From Chiridota heheva (Eukaryota > Echinodermata > Holothuroidea > Apodida > Chiridotidae), in NCBI GenBank assembly GCA_020152595.1, contig JAIGNY010003061.1, positions 62,001-126,000 on the forward strand: a DNA stretch of 64,000 nucleotides, read 5' to 3'. Both the position numbers and the translations under genes were made by a program. Of the stretch, positions 10,665 through 22,702 are shown one piece after another. Under the pieces are notes generated by a model. That model was not told the DNA's origin. It did no database searches and saw only the letters and a list, made by a program, of their open reading frames with translations. Every line of letters starts with the position of its first letter. The stretch's first letter is position 1.

Positions 10665-11926
10665 ATCAATCAATTTTCATTTCATGAAGTAGAATTAATT
10701 TCTTAAATTCCTGTCGATGGCGGTAAACCACAAATTTAGACTCCGTTTAGTGCTCTCTGACATTTCAAGAAAGCGCCCCTTGAAACACAAACGGATCAAA
10801 CGTACTGCCAGTGTTGTTTTGATCCTGTTTAAAGGACATTCAACGAGTTGACCATGTATTATGCAATCATTTGGCCACCCAGGTAGATAAACCAAGTCAA
10901 CAAAAATTGATGTAATTTTGTAATAACTTAATATTTGTGCAATATAGAGTCTTTATGTGGATCATTTATGCCCTAAAAACTGGTTTAATTATTTAATTTG
11001 CTGCAGAAATCGTTAAAATAGCACTTATTTCAGCAGTGTAATTCTGGGCAAATTTGAAAATCTTGCCAATCCATCAGAGTTCCTTTTTCCCTTTGAAACT
11101 ATTTCTATAAACACTTAACATCCTTCTGTTTTGCCATTTCCGTTCATTAATATACTTGTACTAGTGTACTGGCTTGTACCATTGAGTTACTAAAGGCTCC
11201 ATGCTTGTACAAATGCATGCGGTTAAACTTCTGTCCAAGATCATGTATTAGGCAATAGTAACATGATATTCCGTCACATGAACTTATGCTCCTTTGAATA
11301 TGACTCAATTTAATCAAATTTTGGTTATAAATGATAATAATAAGTAATGTTCTTTACAAGTTTCTCTGTGCCCAAATTAAAACACATTCTCCAGGACATT
11401 TTCATGCTATTTAAGTAAAAACTTCCACCACGTGGTTGTCCACGTGGCCCTTCTAGCAGGGAGGATGCTTTATTGCTGGAATGCTTTATTGCTGAATTTT
11501 ACATGAAAATGCAAAAAATGCAAAAAGTCAATTTCGGTGTTCAAAAGTTCAATCTTATAACAAATTGTTTAAATAAAACAAACTTTAATTTATTTCACAG
11601 CCTCAGAGAGCAAATTTTGTTAGTGAAGTGGAATAATGTCTAAATAAACTAGGAAACTGGAAACTTTTCAGTAGCCAAATGGCAATGTAATACATGGTTA
11701 CTGAAATGCACCGGCAGAAAATCATGATGGAGCTCAGTTCAAGGGGCGAGATATGTATGGACATAGACATGTGTAAGTTTGAATATCCCAGAAAATATGA
11801 ATATCTCTTTAATGGAATAGGTTTTCTGAGTACTTTTTTAGTACCAATTTGTGCTATTATTTTCATATGAGATGAACATGAAAATGAAATTTTAAGAAAG
11901 ACCCCCTTCTCCCCCCCACCAAATCC
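10665..11926. other. non-coding stretch with a pair of CACGTG E-boxes at 11428-11447
   Basis: No gene is supported; the minus-strand frames at 10695-10895 and 11603-11866 lack domains. Two copies of CCACGTGG occur at 11428-11435 and 11440-11447, a spacing of 12 bp, which could bind bHLH factors. Confidence 0.4.
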
Positions 11927-12138
11927 AGTTGCATAGCCAAGGGAGGGGGTGTCTGGGCCTCTCTAAATTTTGAGGAAATTTTCTAAAATTGGGGAAAACT
12001 TTGCTTTTTAAATATATTTTTGCTTTAAAAGAAAAGAAAAATACCCTCAGAAGTAGGCTAAATTTGAACACTTTATTATGGGAGGGAGTCTAGGACCTTT
12101 TCAGACCCCCTCACTTTTTTAATGCTGGCTATGCCATT
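11927..12138. mobile_element. short MITE with GCATAGCCA-type inverted ends
   Basis: The left end GTTGCATAGCCAAGGGAGGG is mirrored by GCTGGCTATGCCATTGA at the right. The interior begins with G-rich and ends with C-rich sequence (about 210 bp). A relative with GTGTAGCCAG ends lies at 24975-25123. Confidence 0.55.
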
Positions 12139-13186
12139 GAATACTACTGTTTATTTTATTAATCTGTAAACATAAGAGTAAAGACGCCCTCCAAAATTTG
12201 TCATTTGTATTTCTTTCTGATAGACTGGTCACTAATATGACCCTTAAATCAATCATATTACTCCTAAGAGGTTTAACCCTTAAAGTCCTAGAGCCCCCAT
12301 TTAGAAACTGCAATTTTGGGAAACTTTCTTGATGCTTATTTTCTACACTTCCTTTCAATTTCTATCATTACAAGTTTGCATTGAATGAAAGAAAAACAGT
12401 CCCTCAGCCTACTTGATTTACGTTAGAAATACATCATGATTGATGAATGATCTACTATTCAGTTAATTTCTGTACTTGCCTGAAAACCTCCCAGTGCCTT
12501 CATTTGTAAAGTCATATTGTCCATTGTGCCTCATTTGTGTATCCATTGAAAAATTGATTGGTATAAAGGCAATATGACGGTTGTGAGAAAAATCATACTT
12601 ATTTACCTCCAGGTATTCATTGATGCCTGCATTGTGGCAGAAAAAACACCTGCTAATATAAGATAGATTTGGTGGCAAATTTATAATACAGTAGATTATA
12701 CTTTACATTGGTTGCTTGGTATATTAAATTACTTTGTAAGTTAGTCACTACTATGTCAGTAAAAAGTGATACAAGATTTCACCTCTAGGATGACAATACT
12801 GTAGATATTAGCTTTACATTCAGATATAAAATTTTCAGTGTTTCTGTTCTATGCTATGAGTCTTTCCCCATATCTAAGCAGACTTTTGTTTTGCCTTAAT
12901 TTTGATTTACTGGCAATATTTCAAAGTATACCTGTGGATGCATTTACTGTTGTAAAATCAGTCCACTATAGCTCTCGGGAGGGTTAAATCCTTCAATCTG
13001 GCCTGGGAATTTTGAGGCAAACTAGAACCTGGAGGTGGGAAGGAGGATGGTTCCGGGGGAATAGAAAGAGCAATCTGAGCAAAACAAGAATTTAAACATG
13101 ACCAATATTTAAAATGCATCTTAAAACAGTAATTGGAATATACAGTAATTATTTTAAAGAAGGACAGGAGGGTAGGGGGAAGGGGG
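12139..13186. other. non-coding stretch
   Basis: No supported gene; small minus-strand frames at 12119-12678 have no recognisable domain. Confidence 0.5.
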
Positions 13187-13330
13187 ATAAAAACGAAGTT
13201 GGACAGAGGTTATGTTTTTGCCTTTGTAATTTTGTTTGTTTCGTTTGTTTGTCATCAAGATATCTGAAGAACTGGTTGATTGGATTCTGATCAAAATTGG
13301 TGCATATGGGAATGTTTTATCTCAAAACGC
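13187..13330 (-). mobile_element. 3'-terminal fragment of the hairpin-ended element, family D
   Basis: On the minus strand it ends in CATAACCTCTGTCCAACTTC, which is the left half of the terminal hairpin of the copy at 38408-39205. It also carries the family's ATCTTGATGACAAACAAAC block. Confidence 0.55.
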
Positions 13331-13683
13331 GCATAAGGAAAAAATTCGTGGAACTAGCTGTGATTTGTTACGGAAAACTATAAATAAACTTGAGGAGATT
13401 TGGATTGTACCATTATTATGCGGGTTGGTTTTAAGAACGAAGTCATTGAAACAATAGTTGAATACTTTTAGTTTGCACGCATTGGAGGCTAAGTTCGTAA
13501 AGATTTTCTTTGAGGGCGAAAAATTATGGATTTATCAACACACATGAAAGGTTGTTCATGTGTGTATATTTATCATACAAAAGTATTATGTGGTTTCACA
13601 GATTTTAGAGTGTTTATGCGTAGCGTGGTCATAGCCAGGATTGTCACTCGTGATAATACCAGTGACCGTCAGAGGCTGAGATG

Positions 13684-13752
13684 GCATATGGGAGAGGGGC
13701 GGGACAGCATGAGGGAGAGGGTGGGACGGCATATAGGAGAGGGTGGGACGGC
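13684..13752. repeat. G-rich tandem repeat, three ~24-bp units
   Basis: Units of GGGAGAGGGTGGGACGGCAT type. Small frames on both strands through it are repeat reading. Confidence 0.75.
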
Positions 13753-14300
13753 TTGTCATGCATGTTTGACAGAATAGCATAGCATGCCGCATGTGGGATG
13801 TAGGCCTAGTGGAATGAAACTTTGGACAACATTTCATTTAACAAGTAGCCAGTTCCAGTGAATATCTTTGAAGCAAAACAAATTAAATGAAATTTAATGC
13901 ACACACAACTTCAGTTCAAAAGTTTGTTAGACAAGGCATTACTGACAAGAAACTTTTTAAACTCATTTTGTTTAAACAAATGTATGACAAACTGTACTTG
14001 TGCTGAATAGAAAACAATTTTTAAGAATGCAGTGATAAGAAAAGATGTAAAGAAGCTTATTCAAGGATATAATAAACAAATATTAATTCATACAAAAAGT
14101 TGAATAAATAGCATAGTTTTGATTTTTGGTATCATAATCATGCAACCTAACGTTGTTGTTATGCCTTGCTCTTGCACTTCTTTGTTCATGATTGATGTCG
14201 ATAATATTTCAGCCAAATAATATTTAAATTTCTGATGAATACAGTCATATAATAAGAAATATATCTCAGTGTATCAAAATATACAAAAAAACTGTTAAAA

Positions 14301-14654
14301 ATGGAAGAAAATCAGCAAAATCCGACATTGGAAAACCTTATTCGCCTCTTCACAGCATGTTTACAATTCACAAACAACAGAAAACCCTCTGCACACAATA
14401 GTATTGTCCATGCAGCTCGGGTGTGCAAAGATTACATCAGAATTAAAATAAAGGATACAGTACATAAGTGGACGCAAAATGTTTTCTCTCATCGATTTAT
14501 GTTTGTTGGAAAGTACGGGCCCTTTTTTGCACCAATCACGTTGGATTTTATATATATGGTAAATAGATATATGTTATTGTCAGGCAGTGTAAAATGGACT
14601 CCCAAATATTTTTATTCATTAGTTACAAAGGTCAAAGCGGCAATAACCTTGTGA
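14301..14654 (+). CDS. orphan 117-codon ORF, possible small gene or decayed exon
   Basis: An ATG with A at -3 and G at +4 opens 117 codons ending in TGA. The composition is balanced for a protein (Lys, Asn, Phe, Tyr, Leu mixed, no short-period repetition), unlike most frames in this window. It starts MEENQQNPTLENLIRL, has a central Phe/Tyr-rich part (FFAPITLDFIYM) and ends VKAAITL. I recognise no domain, and there is no clear poly(A) signal or partner exon. It may be chance, a transposon remnant or a lineage-restricted gene. Confidence 0.22.
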   Translation: MEENQQNPTLENLIRLFTACLQFTNNRKPSAHNSIVHAARVCKDYIRIKIKDTVHKWTQNVFSHRFMFVGKYGPFFAPITLDFIYMVNRYMLLSGSVKWTPKYFYSLVTKVKAAITL

Positions 14655-14991
14655 TTTTGCTTGCGCTCTCATTAAAAAACAAGAAAAAACACTTTTTATA
14701 GTTTACAAAGTATGGTACTCTTTTTGGAATAATGAAATGAAAATGGTCTCAAATGATAGATAATGAATTCAACTTCTCTATACCATTTGAAATGGAACAA
14801 ATTATCCAGAGACTTTTGAGTGCAAAATATGTGTGATTTTTATAGCGTTTTGCACTGTTCAGGAGATTATTGCAAGTGTTTGAACCAAACATTCCCATGT
14901 TTTGTTTCTGCCTAAGGACAATGTGTGAAAAATTTGGGACATACTGGAACAGGGTAAGGGTGTAAATGGAGGGAGGGGTGGGACATTTTAA

Positions 14992-15091
14992 CTCTTAATC
15001 TATCAGTACTTTTTTGAAAATGCGCTAGGGAGGCAGAGTCAAAGATGGGGAACTCAAAATGGCGATAATATCGCTGCATGGTAGAGTAAGG
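14992..15091. mobile_element. 100-bp TTAA-flanked MITE, copy 1
   Basis: It lies between TTAA at 14988-14991 and TTAA at 15092-15095. Its ends are imperfect inverted repeats (CTCTTAATCTATCA against TGGTAGAGTAAGG). TTAA flanks are the mark of piggyBac-type transposition. Confidence 0.7.
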
Positions 15092-15231
15092 TTAATCATG
15101 GGCTTTTTATTGAAGGGTCCTCTGTCTTCCAAGCAGCAGAGTCGGGTTTGTTTCGAATCAGTGACCGCTGGCGCCCACGGGGATCATGCTGCATATCTTT
15201 TCGAGTTGTCACACTTGTCGGGGTTCCTTAA

Positions 15232-15331
15232 CCCTTACTCTACCAGCTCTTTTTTGAAAATGTGCTCTGGAGGCGGAGTCAAAAATGGGGAACCCAAAAC
15301 GGTGACAATATCGCCGCGTGGCAGTGTAAGG
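15232..15331. mobile_element. 100-bp TTAA-flanked MITE, copy 2
   Basis: It has exactly the length of copy 1 and the same orientation. It begins after TTAA at 15228-15231 with CCCTTACTCTACCA and ends TGGCAGTGTAAGG; the right flank has decayed to TGAA. A diverged third copy lies in the opposite orientation near 47490-47570. Confidence 0.7.
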
Positions 15332-15339
15332 TGAAGTTG

Positions 15340-16245
15340 AGTTTGTCTTTTGTTTGTCATCAAGATATCTCCACAACTGATTATTGGATTTAAATTGAAC
15401 AACAGATTATTTGAGACATATTGGACAGCTTAAATGTTTTTGCCTCTGTTTGGCTGTCTGTCATCACGATATCTCATGATCTGATTATTGGATTTGGATT
15501 CAATTTGGTGTGTGGTTTTGTTACTGCTGAAGGAAGAAGTGATTAAAATTTGAGACATATTGGAACAGGGGAATGGTGCAAATGGAGGGGTGGGGACATT
15601 TTAAAGTGAGTTTGTCTTGTTTGTCTGTCATCAAGATATCTCAAGAACTGTTTGATTGGATTTTGATGAAATTTGGTGTGTGGTTTTGTTACTGTTTCAG
15701 GAAAAAATAATCAAAATTTGGGAATAATTGGAACAGGAGAAAGGCATGTTTTAGGATGAGATTTGTCAAGACTAATTTGTCAAGACTTAATTTAAAACTG
15801 TCCAACAGAATGTGCTGAACAATGACTTTGCACTCTGGATGAAGATCCAAACAATCAATTTTCCTAAATCAAAAAGAGACTTACATCAGTGTTCTCTGGA
15901 ATCAATGAAAATGAAACAAAGGTTTCTGCCATGAATGGAAAATGATGGAATGTGAATCCTGGCTAAATTAGAGCTCAAACAATTATGCCTAACTTGAATA
16001 AAACTGAAAACAATGGTATGGCCTTGGAAGAAATCTAATCAGAAGATAATCTTCAAGTGTTCAGATGCAAATCTTTCTTACAGATCAAAACTTGGAGATC
16101 AATCTTGGTGGGCCTTGGATTTCCAAGGTAGATTATATTGGATATGGAGATCAAATGAACTTTATAAATTTATTCTAGTTATGTTGGAATTGCAATGGGC
16201 GGAGGTATGCGCTCTATAGAGAGTGCTAATGTTCTAGTTCCCAAT
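15340..16245 (-). mobile_element. family D repeat copy with internal tandem units
   Basis: Read on the minus strand it starts AACTAGAACATTAGCACTCT and GAGCGCATACCTCCGCCC, as do the copies at 30363 and 38408. It then carries about three ~140-bp internal units around TATCTTGATGACAGACAAAC and CCAATATGTCTCAAATTTTA. The 68-codon + frame at 16013 lies inside the repeat and is not a gene. Confidence 0.65.
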
Positions 16246-17335
16246 GTTGTGCAGTCATCATGATTCACAGCCACTTAACGATCACTGTAAGTTATTCATT
16301 AGAGCCAGGTAGGTTTTACACCCCATTAATTAACTGCCCCAATTGGTTGCATTTTACGGCACTCAAGCGTAGGTTTATATTCATACATTATTCACGAGCA
16401 TTTTTTGAGCATTGATTTCCAATATAATTGTGAATTGTCAGGATAAAAATAGTGTGAATAATTGATTGGATAAATTGGATTGTTTACATACCTGTAGACA
16501 CAGACCTCAAAAATGTATCTATGTATCATACTACGAGTACAGTAGATTATTTTGCAGTACAAAAGAACATTTAAGGAATATGGACAGGTACAAAAGTTTT
16601 CGGTTTATATTCCACTAACCAAAAAAGACATTAAATTCCGAGTTAACAGTCTTTGAATTTTAAAAATAGCATATGTAGCTCATAAGTTATGAATAACCAA
16701 AGTTGGAATTTCTTTTAATTTATTGAAAAATATGAGGTATGAACAGAAAAACACCTCAAGATGCTTTAGTTTTTCTTTAGATTTTCTTCCCTTAATTGCA
16801 GACTTTGAAAATGTTCAAAATGCCTTATCCAACTTGCTGTTAGTTGGGGTGTGTATGGTAAAGATCAAATCCTCTTCATTAGGATTATCTTCCCCTTTTC
16901 AAGAGAAATGGCTGAGGGTTAAAATACAATGGATTTACATAAGAAATTAGAGACTGTCCCATTCATAACCACAATAGTAACATAAAAATTTGCATATTTG
17001 CCTATATTTGCACAAAAATCTTTAAAACGCTTTGAATTGACCAATTGTTTACCGATTTTAATGAACTTTTTTGCTTACTTTATGTTTTGTACTGCTTTTT
17101 AAATCAATTTAGCTAATGTTGCCTCTATTCTTGTCCATGTACCTTTATGGAGCAAAAGCCATCACCAGGATTGTCAAAATGTCACCAATACAATTGCCAG
17201 TCTTATGCACCTTGAACTGATAAAAGCTGTAGTATTTCTAGCTATAAAGGGAGATAAAACTGGGGTCATTGTTTGTTGTGAATTTATGTGGACTTTAAAG
17301 ATTTATGGACAGTAGCAACAACTTGAGTTTAATTG
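16246..17335. other. non-coding stretch
   Basis: No supported gene. A 75-codon + frame at 16723-16950 has no domain. Confidence 0.5.
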
Positions 17336-17812
17336 GAAAAAAATATGCTAGAAGCCATGAAAATATGCTATCAACCATGAAAATATGCTATCAACCATGA
17401 AAATATGCTATAAACCATAAAAATATGCTATAAATCTTGGAAATATGCTATAAACCAAGAAAATATGCTATAAACCATGAAAATATGCTACAAACCATGA
17501 CATTATGCTACAAACTATAAAAATATCCTATCAACCATAAAAATATGCAATAACCCATAAAAATATGCTATAAACCATGAAAATATGCTATCAACCATAA
17601 AAATATGTTATAAACCTTAAAAGTATGCTATAAACCATGAAAAATATGCATAAACCATAAAAATATGCTATATATCATGAAAATAATATAAACCTATAAA
17701 CCATGAAAATATGCTATAAACTATGAAAATATGTTATAAACCATGAAAATATGCTATAAACCATGAACATACTGTATGCTATAAACCATGAAAATATGTT
17801 AAACCATGAAAG
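17336..17812. repeat. 20-bp minisatellite, about 23 copies
   Basis: The unit is ATAAACCATGAAAATATGCT with many single-base and small indel variants (CAACCATGA, AACCATAA). Confidence 0.95.
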
Positions 17813-18410
17813 GAACAAAACTTATCATCAAAATCAGTTAAAATTAAACATGAAGTTGGAATTTAGAGCCTTATTATAATAAATTTTGCAAATTCAAAAA
17901 ATAATGACATCACAAGAAGAAAATGTATGAATATGTTAACCTTGTTTTTAATAATTCAATATAAGGGATTTTGAATTCAATAAACTATCAAATTTTAGAA
18001 AATATGAGAATTACATTAAAGATTTTGAGCTGTCCTCTCTTTAAACCTTTTGAAAATATGATCAGTCATAGATAGACCATGAAAATACTCTGTTCAAAAT
18101 TTAAACCTGAATATAAATTCTCACCTGTCCATAAAACTTTACAAACAAAATATTTCAACTCCAATTTGTTACTGATGTAAAAAGTCAATGGAAAAATATT
18201 GACAAATTTGGAGTGATCAGGGATTTGAAGATATTCAATAAAATGCATGCAAAAGAAATATCTGATTATTTTTGGACTTAAAGAGACACTTTTTCAAATT
18301 TGCCAATGGTTCCTTTAAGTAAAACAAAAGGGAGAAATGCATTTGTATGCTTTGTGTGTTTAAAGAAGAAGTTCATGTCCAAAATATTGTTATAAAATAA
18401 TTGTTTTTCT
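17813..18410. other. AT-rich non-coding stretch
   Basis: No supported gene. Confidence 0.5.
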
Positions 18411-18652
18411 TTAAAGGAGCACTAGACCGAAAAGTAAGAGTGCTCGTTTTTGCAAATTTCACAGATATAATATCCACAACAGATTGATAAACTTCATGCC
18501 TCCATAGCCCACAGATGACGTGAGGGCAAAGGTCACTTGAATATTCATATTGACCAGAAAATTGCTATACCTTTGCATGCTAGATGAGTATTTGATTTTT
18601 GTGGGACCCCCTAAAAATACAGCCTCACCTTTTGGTCTAGTTCTCCTTTAAA
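18411..18652. mobile_element. MITE, family C, copy 1 (about 240 bp)
   Basis: TTTAAAGGAGCACTAGACCG at the left is mirrored by TTTTGGTCTAGTTCTCCTTT at the right, giving terminal inverted repeats of about 25 bp. The relative at 21388-21758 has the same AAAGGAGC ends. Confidence 0.75.
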
Positions 18653-19599
18653 GGTATGAGTTTTCTCATGGCTGGTAGTTGGGTAAAGAGTTGGGTATGA
18701 ATCTGTACTTGTGACGTCCTCATTGTTTTAAAAGGCGGTTAGGCTGCCATGATAATTGTGTTATCGCAATATTGTCGATGAAACTTTGATGTGATGATCA
18801 TCTTCATTTAAAGACACTACTGATATCATCTTATGAGAGTTTTCACAAGGATTCAAGATTTTATCATTTTGTTTTTAAATTCAAGATTTTATCATCTTTT
18901 TTTGATTCAAGATTTTGTAAATATTTTTTTTGATTCTGTATAAATTATTTCTTACTTAAATGCAAATTAAAATTGAGATTGATAAAATAATGATTCTTAT
19001 TTTCAAATTAAAATCTAAATAAAAGTAGAAAACACAATACAAAGGAGGAATTCAATTTACAGTACTACCTGTAATCATCAAAATAAGGTTTCACATGGTA
19101 ATATTTACTCTAAGATAAATTTGTCATGTTATCGGGATATCATCACCCATAACTGTGGAAATGTCTAGATACAAATGGACAATATCATGGCAGCCCGACT
19201 TCACAGTAAAACCTGCAATCAAGCTTATTCATGAAAGATTTCAGATTATACTAAGTCACTCCAATTAACTGATAACAAATTCTGCTGTTTAATATATTTC
19301 TCATTGTATTGTTAAGTAGTAGTTGTAGTATTATCACAGAAACAATGGCAGGAAATGGATTATTATGTTTTAAAGAATAGATTATGATATGAACAACTGC
19401 TCTGCAAAGTACAGTACAGGTTTTATTTTTTTCTCACTTCCTTTTTTCTTATGCAGAGTGGAGTTTCATTTTCAGATAATTACCACGGAAACAGAAAGTT
19501 TATGGTGTGACCCTCCTGGCACATTTTGATAGGAAATCTAAGTTAATTCCTCTGCTGAATTTTTTGAGGGAGAGCAGCTGAAATTTTGGTCTTTACCAT
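18653..19599. other. AT-rich non-coding stretch
   Basis: The sequence GATTCAAGATTTT recurs several times near 18850-18930. No supported gene. Confidence 0.5.
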
Positions 19600-19705
19600 A
19601 TCCTAATTCAGAATATCCCAATTCAGAATATCCCAATTCAAAATATCCCAATTCAGAATATCCCAATTCAGAATATCCCAATTCAATATATTCCAATTCA
19701 GAATT
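19600..19705. repeat. 15-bp tandem repeat, about 7 copies
   Basis: The unit is CCCAATTCAGAATAT. Because 15 is a multiple of three it reads as a short ELGYS-type peptide repeat on the minus strand, inside an otherwise unremarkable frame. Confidence 0.9.
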
Positions 19706-20105
19706 GCATATAACACATGTCATGTTTTCCTGGGGCTGAAATTCAGGATAAAACTTAGTTGACATAAACATCTTTGAGCTGTCGATCCATTCATACATCA
19801 CAATAGGAGTGTAAACAAGAATTTAACCTGGATATTATATTGATAGACCTACTGAAAACTTGTAGGTATCTATATAAATGGAATAAATATCATTGGAAGA
19901 AATATCAATCAAGATCAATGGTAAAACAATCAGTTTTATGTTTCCAGTGTTGTCGTTTTAGTATACAATTGATAAGCCTATAGCAAATTTATACTTTGCG
20001 CATCATTCATTGTACAATAAGGATAATCCAAATTTCTCTTATAGCATAAGTATTATATAAGATTTGTATTGTGATGAAAAGCTTCCTAAAAAATATCATT
20101 TAAAG

Positions 20106-20673
20106 CAATATTCCCATCTTTTTTCGTAACCTTTTATAAGAAAGAGAAAAATATTACAAACAACTTAGTAAAAAAATCATGTTGATATGTTATTCCTGCC
20201 AGGAGATCTTCAAATTTTAAGGTTCACAAAAATGCCAATAAACGAATAGGAGAAGGCTCAGTATGACATCACAGCAACACATTCTCCTACAAAGTTGATG
20301 TATTTTATTCAAATCTATCATCCTTTTTTATTAGTAAAACCTGCTAGAGAAATAAATTGATGAAAGTTAGGTATTTATATACATTGCTTAATATACCCTA
20401 CTTCAATAACTTTTGGAAAATGTGTTCTAATCATACAGAAACAACCAGTTAACATTCAAAGAAATACATAAACATTTGCAATGGAATTGTCTCTATGACA
20501 TGATCAAACACGAATTCATCACACTGTACAAAAACTTTAAAATGCACTTGGGAAATCTTTAAAAATTCATATTTCTTGAATGGAATATGATATCAACCTG
20601 ATTTTTGACCAAATTGGCTTTAAAAGTATGTTTTTTCAAATATAATTTTACAAAAAAGACCATGGGAATATTC
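20106..20673 (+). mobile_element. MITE-like element, family B, copy 2
   Basis: The whole length matches the copy at 9102-9663 in the same orientation, including GGCTCAGTATGACATCACAG. It ends in CATGGGAATATTC, the inverse of its start AATATTCCCATC. Confidence 0.75.
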
Positions 20674-21387
20674 TTTTAAAAAATAAATATTTTTTTGTAG
20701 ATATATAATAAGAAAATTGTGAACTGGGACAATGTCATATACTTGTACTGTGCTTTTATGCTTTGCACCAAAGAGTGATTATACCTAGAAATAGTGCACG
20801 ATTGCAGCATCCTAATAACAATGGCGTAGGTAACATGAGATTCATGTACCAACTTAGTCTGGACATGCACTTGACCAACCCCAGAGAGCATGTTCCGCCT
20901 TTCAGCAGACATCTATTTGTCCAATTTTAGCCGGGACACTCAATTTTGTGTTAGTGGTTTAGTGGATATGGTATTGGCTCATAACCTGTGTGTCAGTGAA
21001 ATTGTAAAGCCTGCCCTCAGTGCTTTGTTGGGTTGTTGCTTCTTGTTAATCACAACTGGTGTTCACGACACTCGTTTTACCGGTCATTTGAAAACTCTTC
21101 AATATCCAGAAGATGTTTTTGAAGCTCGTACGAGGATTTGCTTTTATTTTGAATCATAACTTCTATGAACAGCCTTTGTTCAATTTTTAATGCTGATGGA
21201 AAATTTTGTAGGTGAACATTTTTTGCTTATTGATTTATTGAAAAATAATCCCTGAAACTCATATCAGAAAAGTATTTTAATTTTGAAAATAACATGAATA
21301 ATTTCTTAGTTAAGAAGGTATCTGTCGAAAAGTGACGTTGTCTCATTTCTTTATTCATGGAATTTTAAAATAAGAGAGGGCTCACTT
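20674..21387. other. non-coding stretch with a small ORF at 20890-21159
   Basis: The 89-codon + frame has no recognisable domain. The sequence GTGGTTTAGTGGATATGG near 20952 resembles a tRNA A-box, but no matching B-box follows, so a SINE is not called. Confidence 0.4.
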
Positions 21388-21432
21388 TTAAAGGAGCTGG
21401 TGGCCGAAAAGTGAGAGCGTATTTAAGTTGAG

Positions 21433-21531
<99 letters not shown>

Positions 21532-21758
21532 TATAAAGTCTCAGAATATCATAAAGATTACTAAATCCCGACTCGAGTGACTCACAATTTATACATGTTT
21601 TCCTTTTGTAAAATTTTTAACTTTTAGAATATGTACACTTGTGCACGGTGGGTGGAAATGTTTGTAAACACAGACCGTGTGATGCAACTTCTATTGGTTA
21701 AAATCTGCATACATTGGCAAAAACTAACGCCCTGGCTTCTAGGCCACCTGCTCCTTTA
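21388..21758. mobile_element. MITE, family C, copy 2, carrying an (AT)n expansion
   Basis: The left end TAAAGGAGCTGGTGGCC and right end GGCCACCTGCTCCTTTA form terminal inverted repeats. The interior holds a pure (AT)n tract at 21437-21525. Confidence 0.75.
21437..21525. repeat. (AT)n microsatellite
   Basis: An uninterrupted AT dinucleotide run of about 89 bp, self-complementary, inside the family C element. Confidence 0.95.
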
Positions 21759-21912
21759 TTACTGGTATTCTTGAAAATCGATATGCAGTATTCACTAGAA
21801 ATGATTATGCATGGTTCTTTGCACTTGCATATCAAAGGTTATACCTTTATGTGTAAGAAAATTGTATTTGAATATTCTGGAGACTACAGAATAATACACT
21901 CACATTTTGGCA

Positions 21913-22190
21913 GTGTGCCCCTTTAAAAGTCATCAAAATGCCCCTTTAAAAGTCATCAAGAGTGCCCCTTTAAAAGTCATTAAAAGTGCCCCTTTAAAAG
22001 TTGTCAAGAGTGCCCCTTTAAAAGTCATCAAGAGTGCCCCTTTAAAAGTTATCAAGAGTGCCCCTTTAAAAGTCATCAAGAGTGCCCTTTTATAAGTCAT
22101 CAAGAATTCCCCTTTAAAAGTTATCAAGAGTGCCCCTTTAAAAGTCATCAAGAGTGCCCCTTCAAAAGTCATCAAGAGTACCCCTTTAAA
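21913..22190. repeat. 24-bp minisatellite, left block
   Basis: Units of GTGCCCCTTTAAAAGTCATC followed by AAGA, about 12 copies. Since 24 is a multiple of three, both strands stay open; the peptides APLKVIKS and TFKGALLM are repeat reading. The block resumes at 22703. Confidence 0.95.
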
Positions 22191-22702
22191 CGAACGAAAC
22201 TGACTTAGTTTAATGACTGGGTTCCACAGCTGCAGGCCGTGCTACAAAGTCTAACAAAAATTATACAAGCGCAAAAATATGTGCGAGGAATGAGCACGGA
22301 AAAGGGTAGCCAAAGGCCACACGAAAAAACAAAACCTGACAACAGCCAGGGGACACACAAGTAAACGTGAACACAAAAGGAGTCGTTTCAGAGCCACCCC
22401 ACCCCAGGAAAACTACAAATGGTAACTATAAATAAACACCATACCAACCATTCCCAGGGTGGAAACATAGGAGTAACACCAGATAGAATAAAAATATAAG
22501 AAGAATGACAAGGCTAGGCCAAGGGAAACTAAATAAGAGGCACCGAGAACGGGCCTTTAACGCTAGGCTCAATGAGATGCGAGAGGATCAACTGTTCATC
22601 AAGAATACAGGTTTTTATAAAGTGATTATTAGTTTCTAAACGGTTTTTGCAGTAATTTTTAAGAAGTGAATCAATCCGTGATTGAACGCTGGGAAGAGAG
22701 TG
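22191..22702 (-). mobile_element. 512-bp truncated retroelement inserted in the 24-bp minisatellite
   Basis: It lies between two copies of the 17-bp sequence AAGAGTACCCCTTTAAA (22174-22190 and 22703-22719), read as a target-site duplication. On the minus strand an open frame of 57 codons enters from the 22702 end and stops at 22529-22531. It includes SRIDSLLKNYCKNRL and ILSHLIEPSVKGPFS. About 340 bp of GC-richer 3' sequence follows. This fits a 5'-truncated LINE-like insertion; I do not recognise the family. Confidence 0.6.

Noticed and set aside
20945..21010. A further tRNA-derived SINE
   Set aside because: Only an A-box-like sequence is present; no B-box at the expected distance and no second copy seen.
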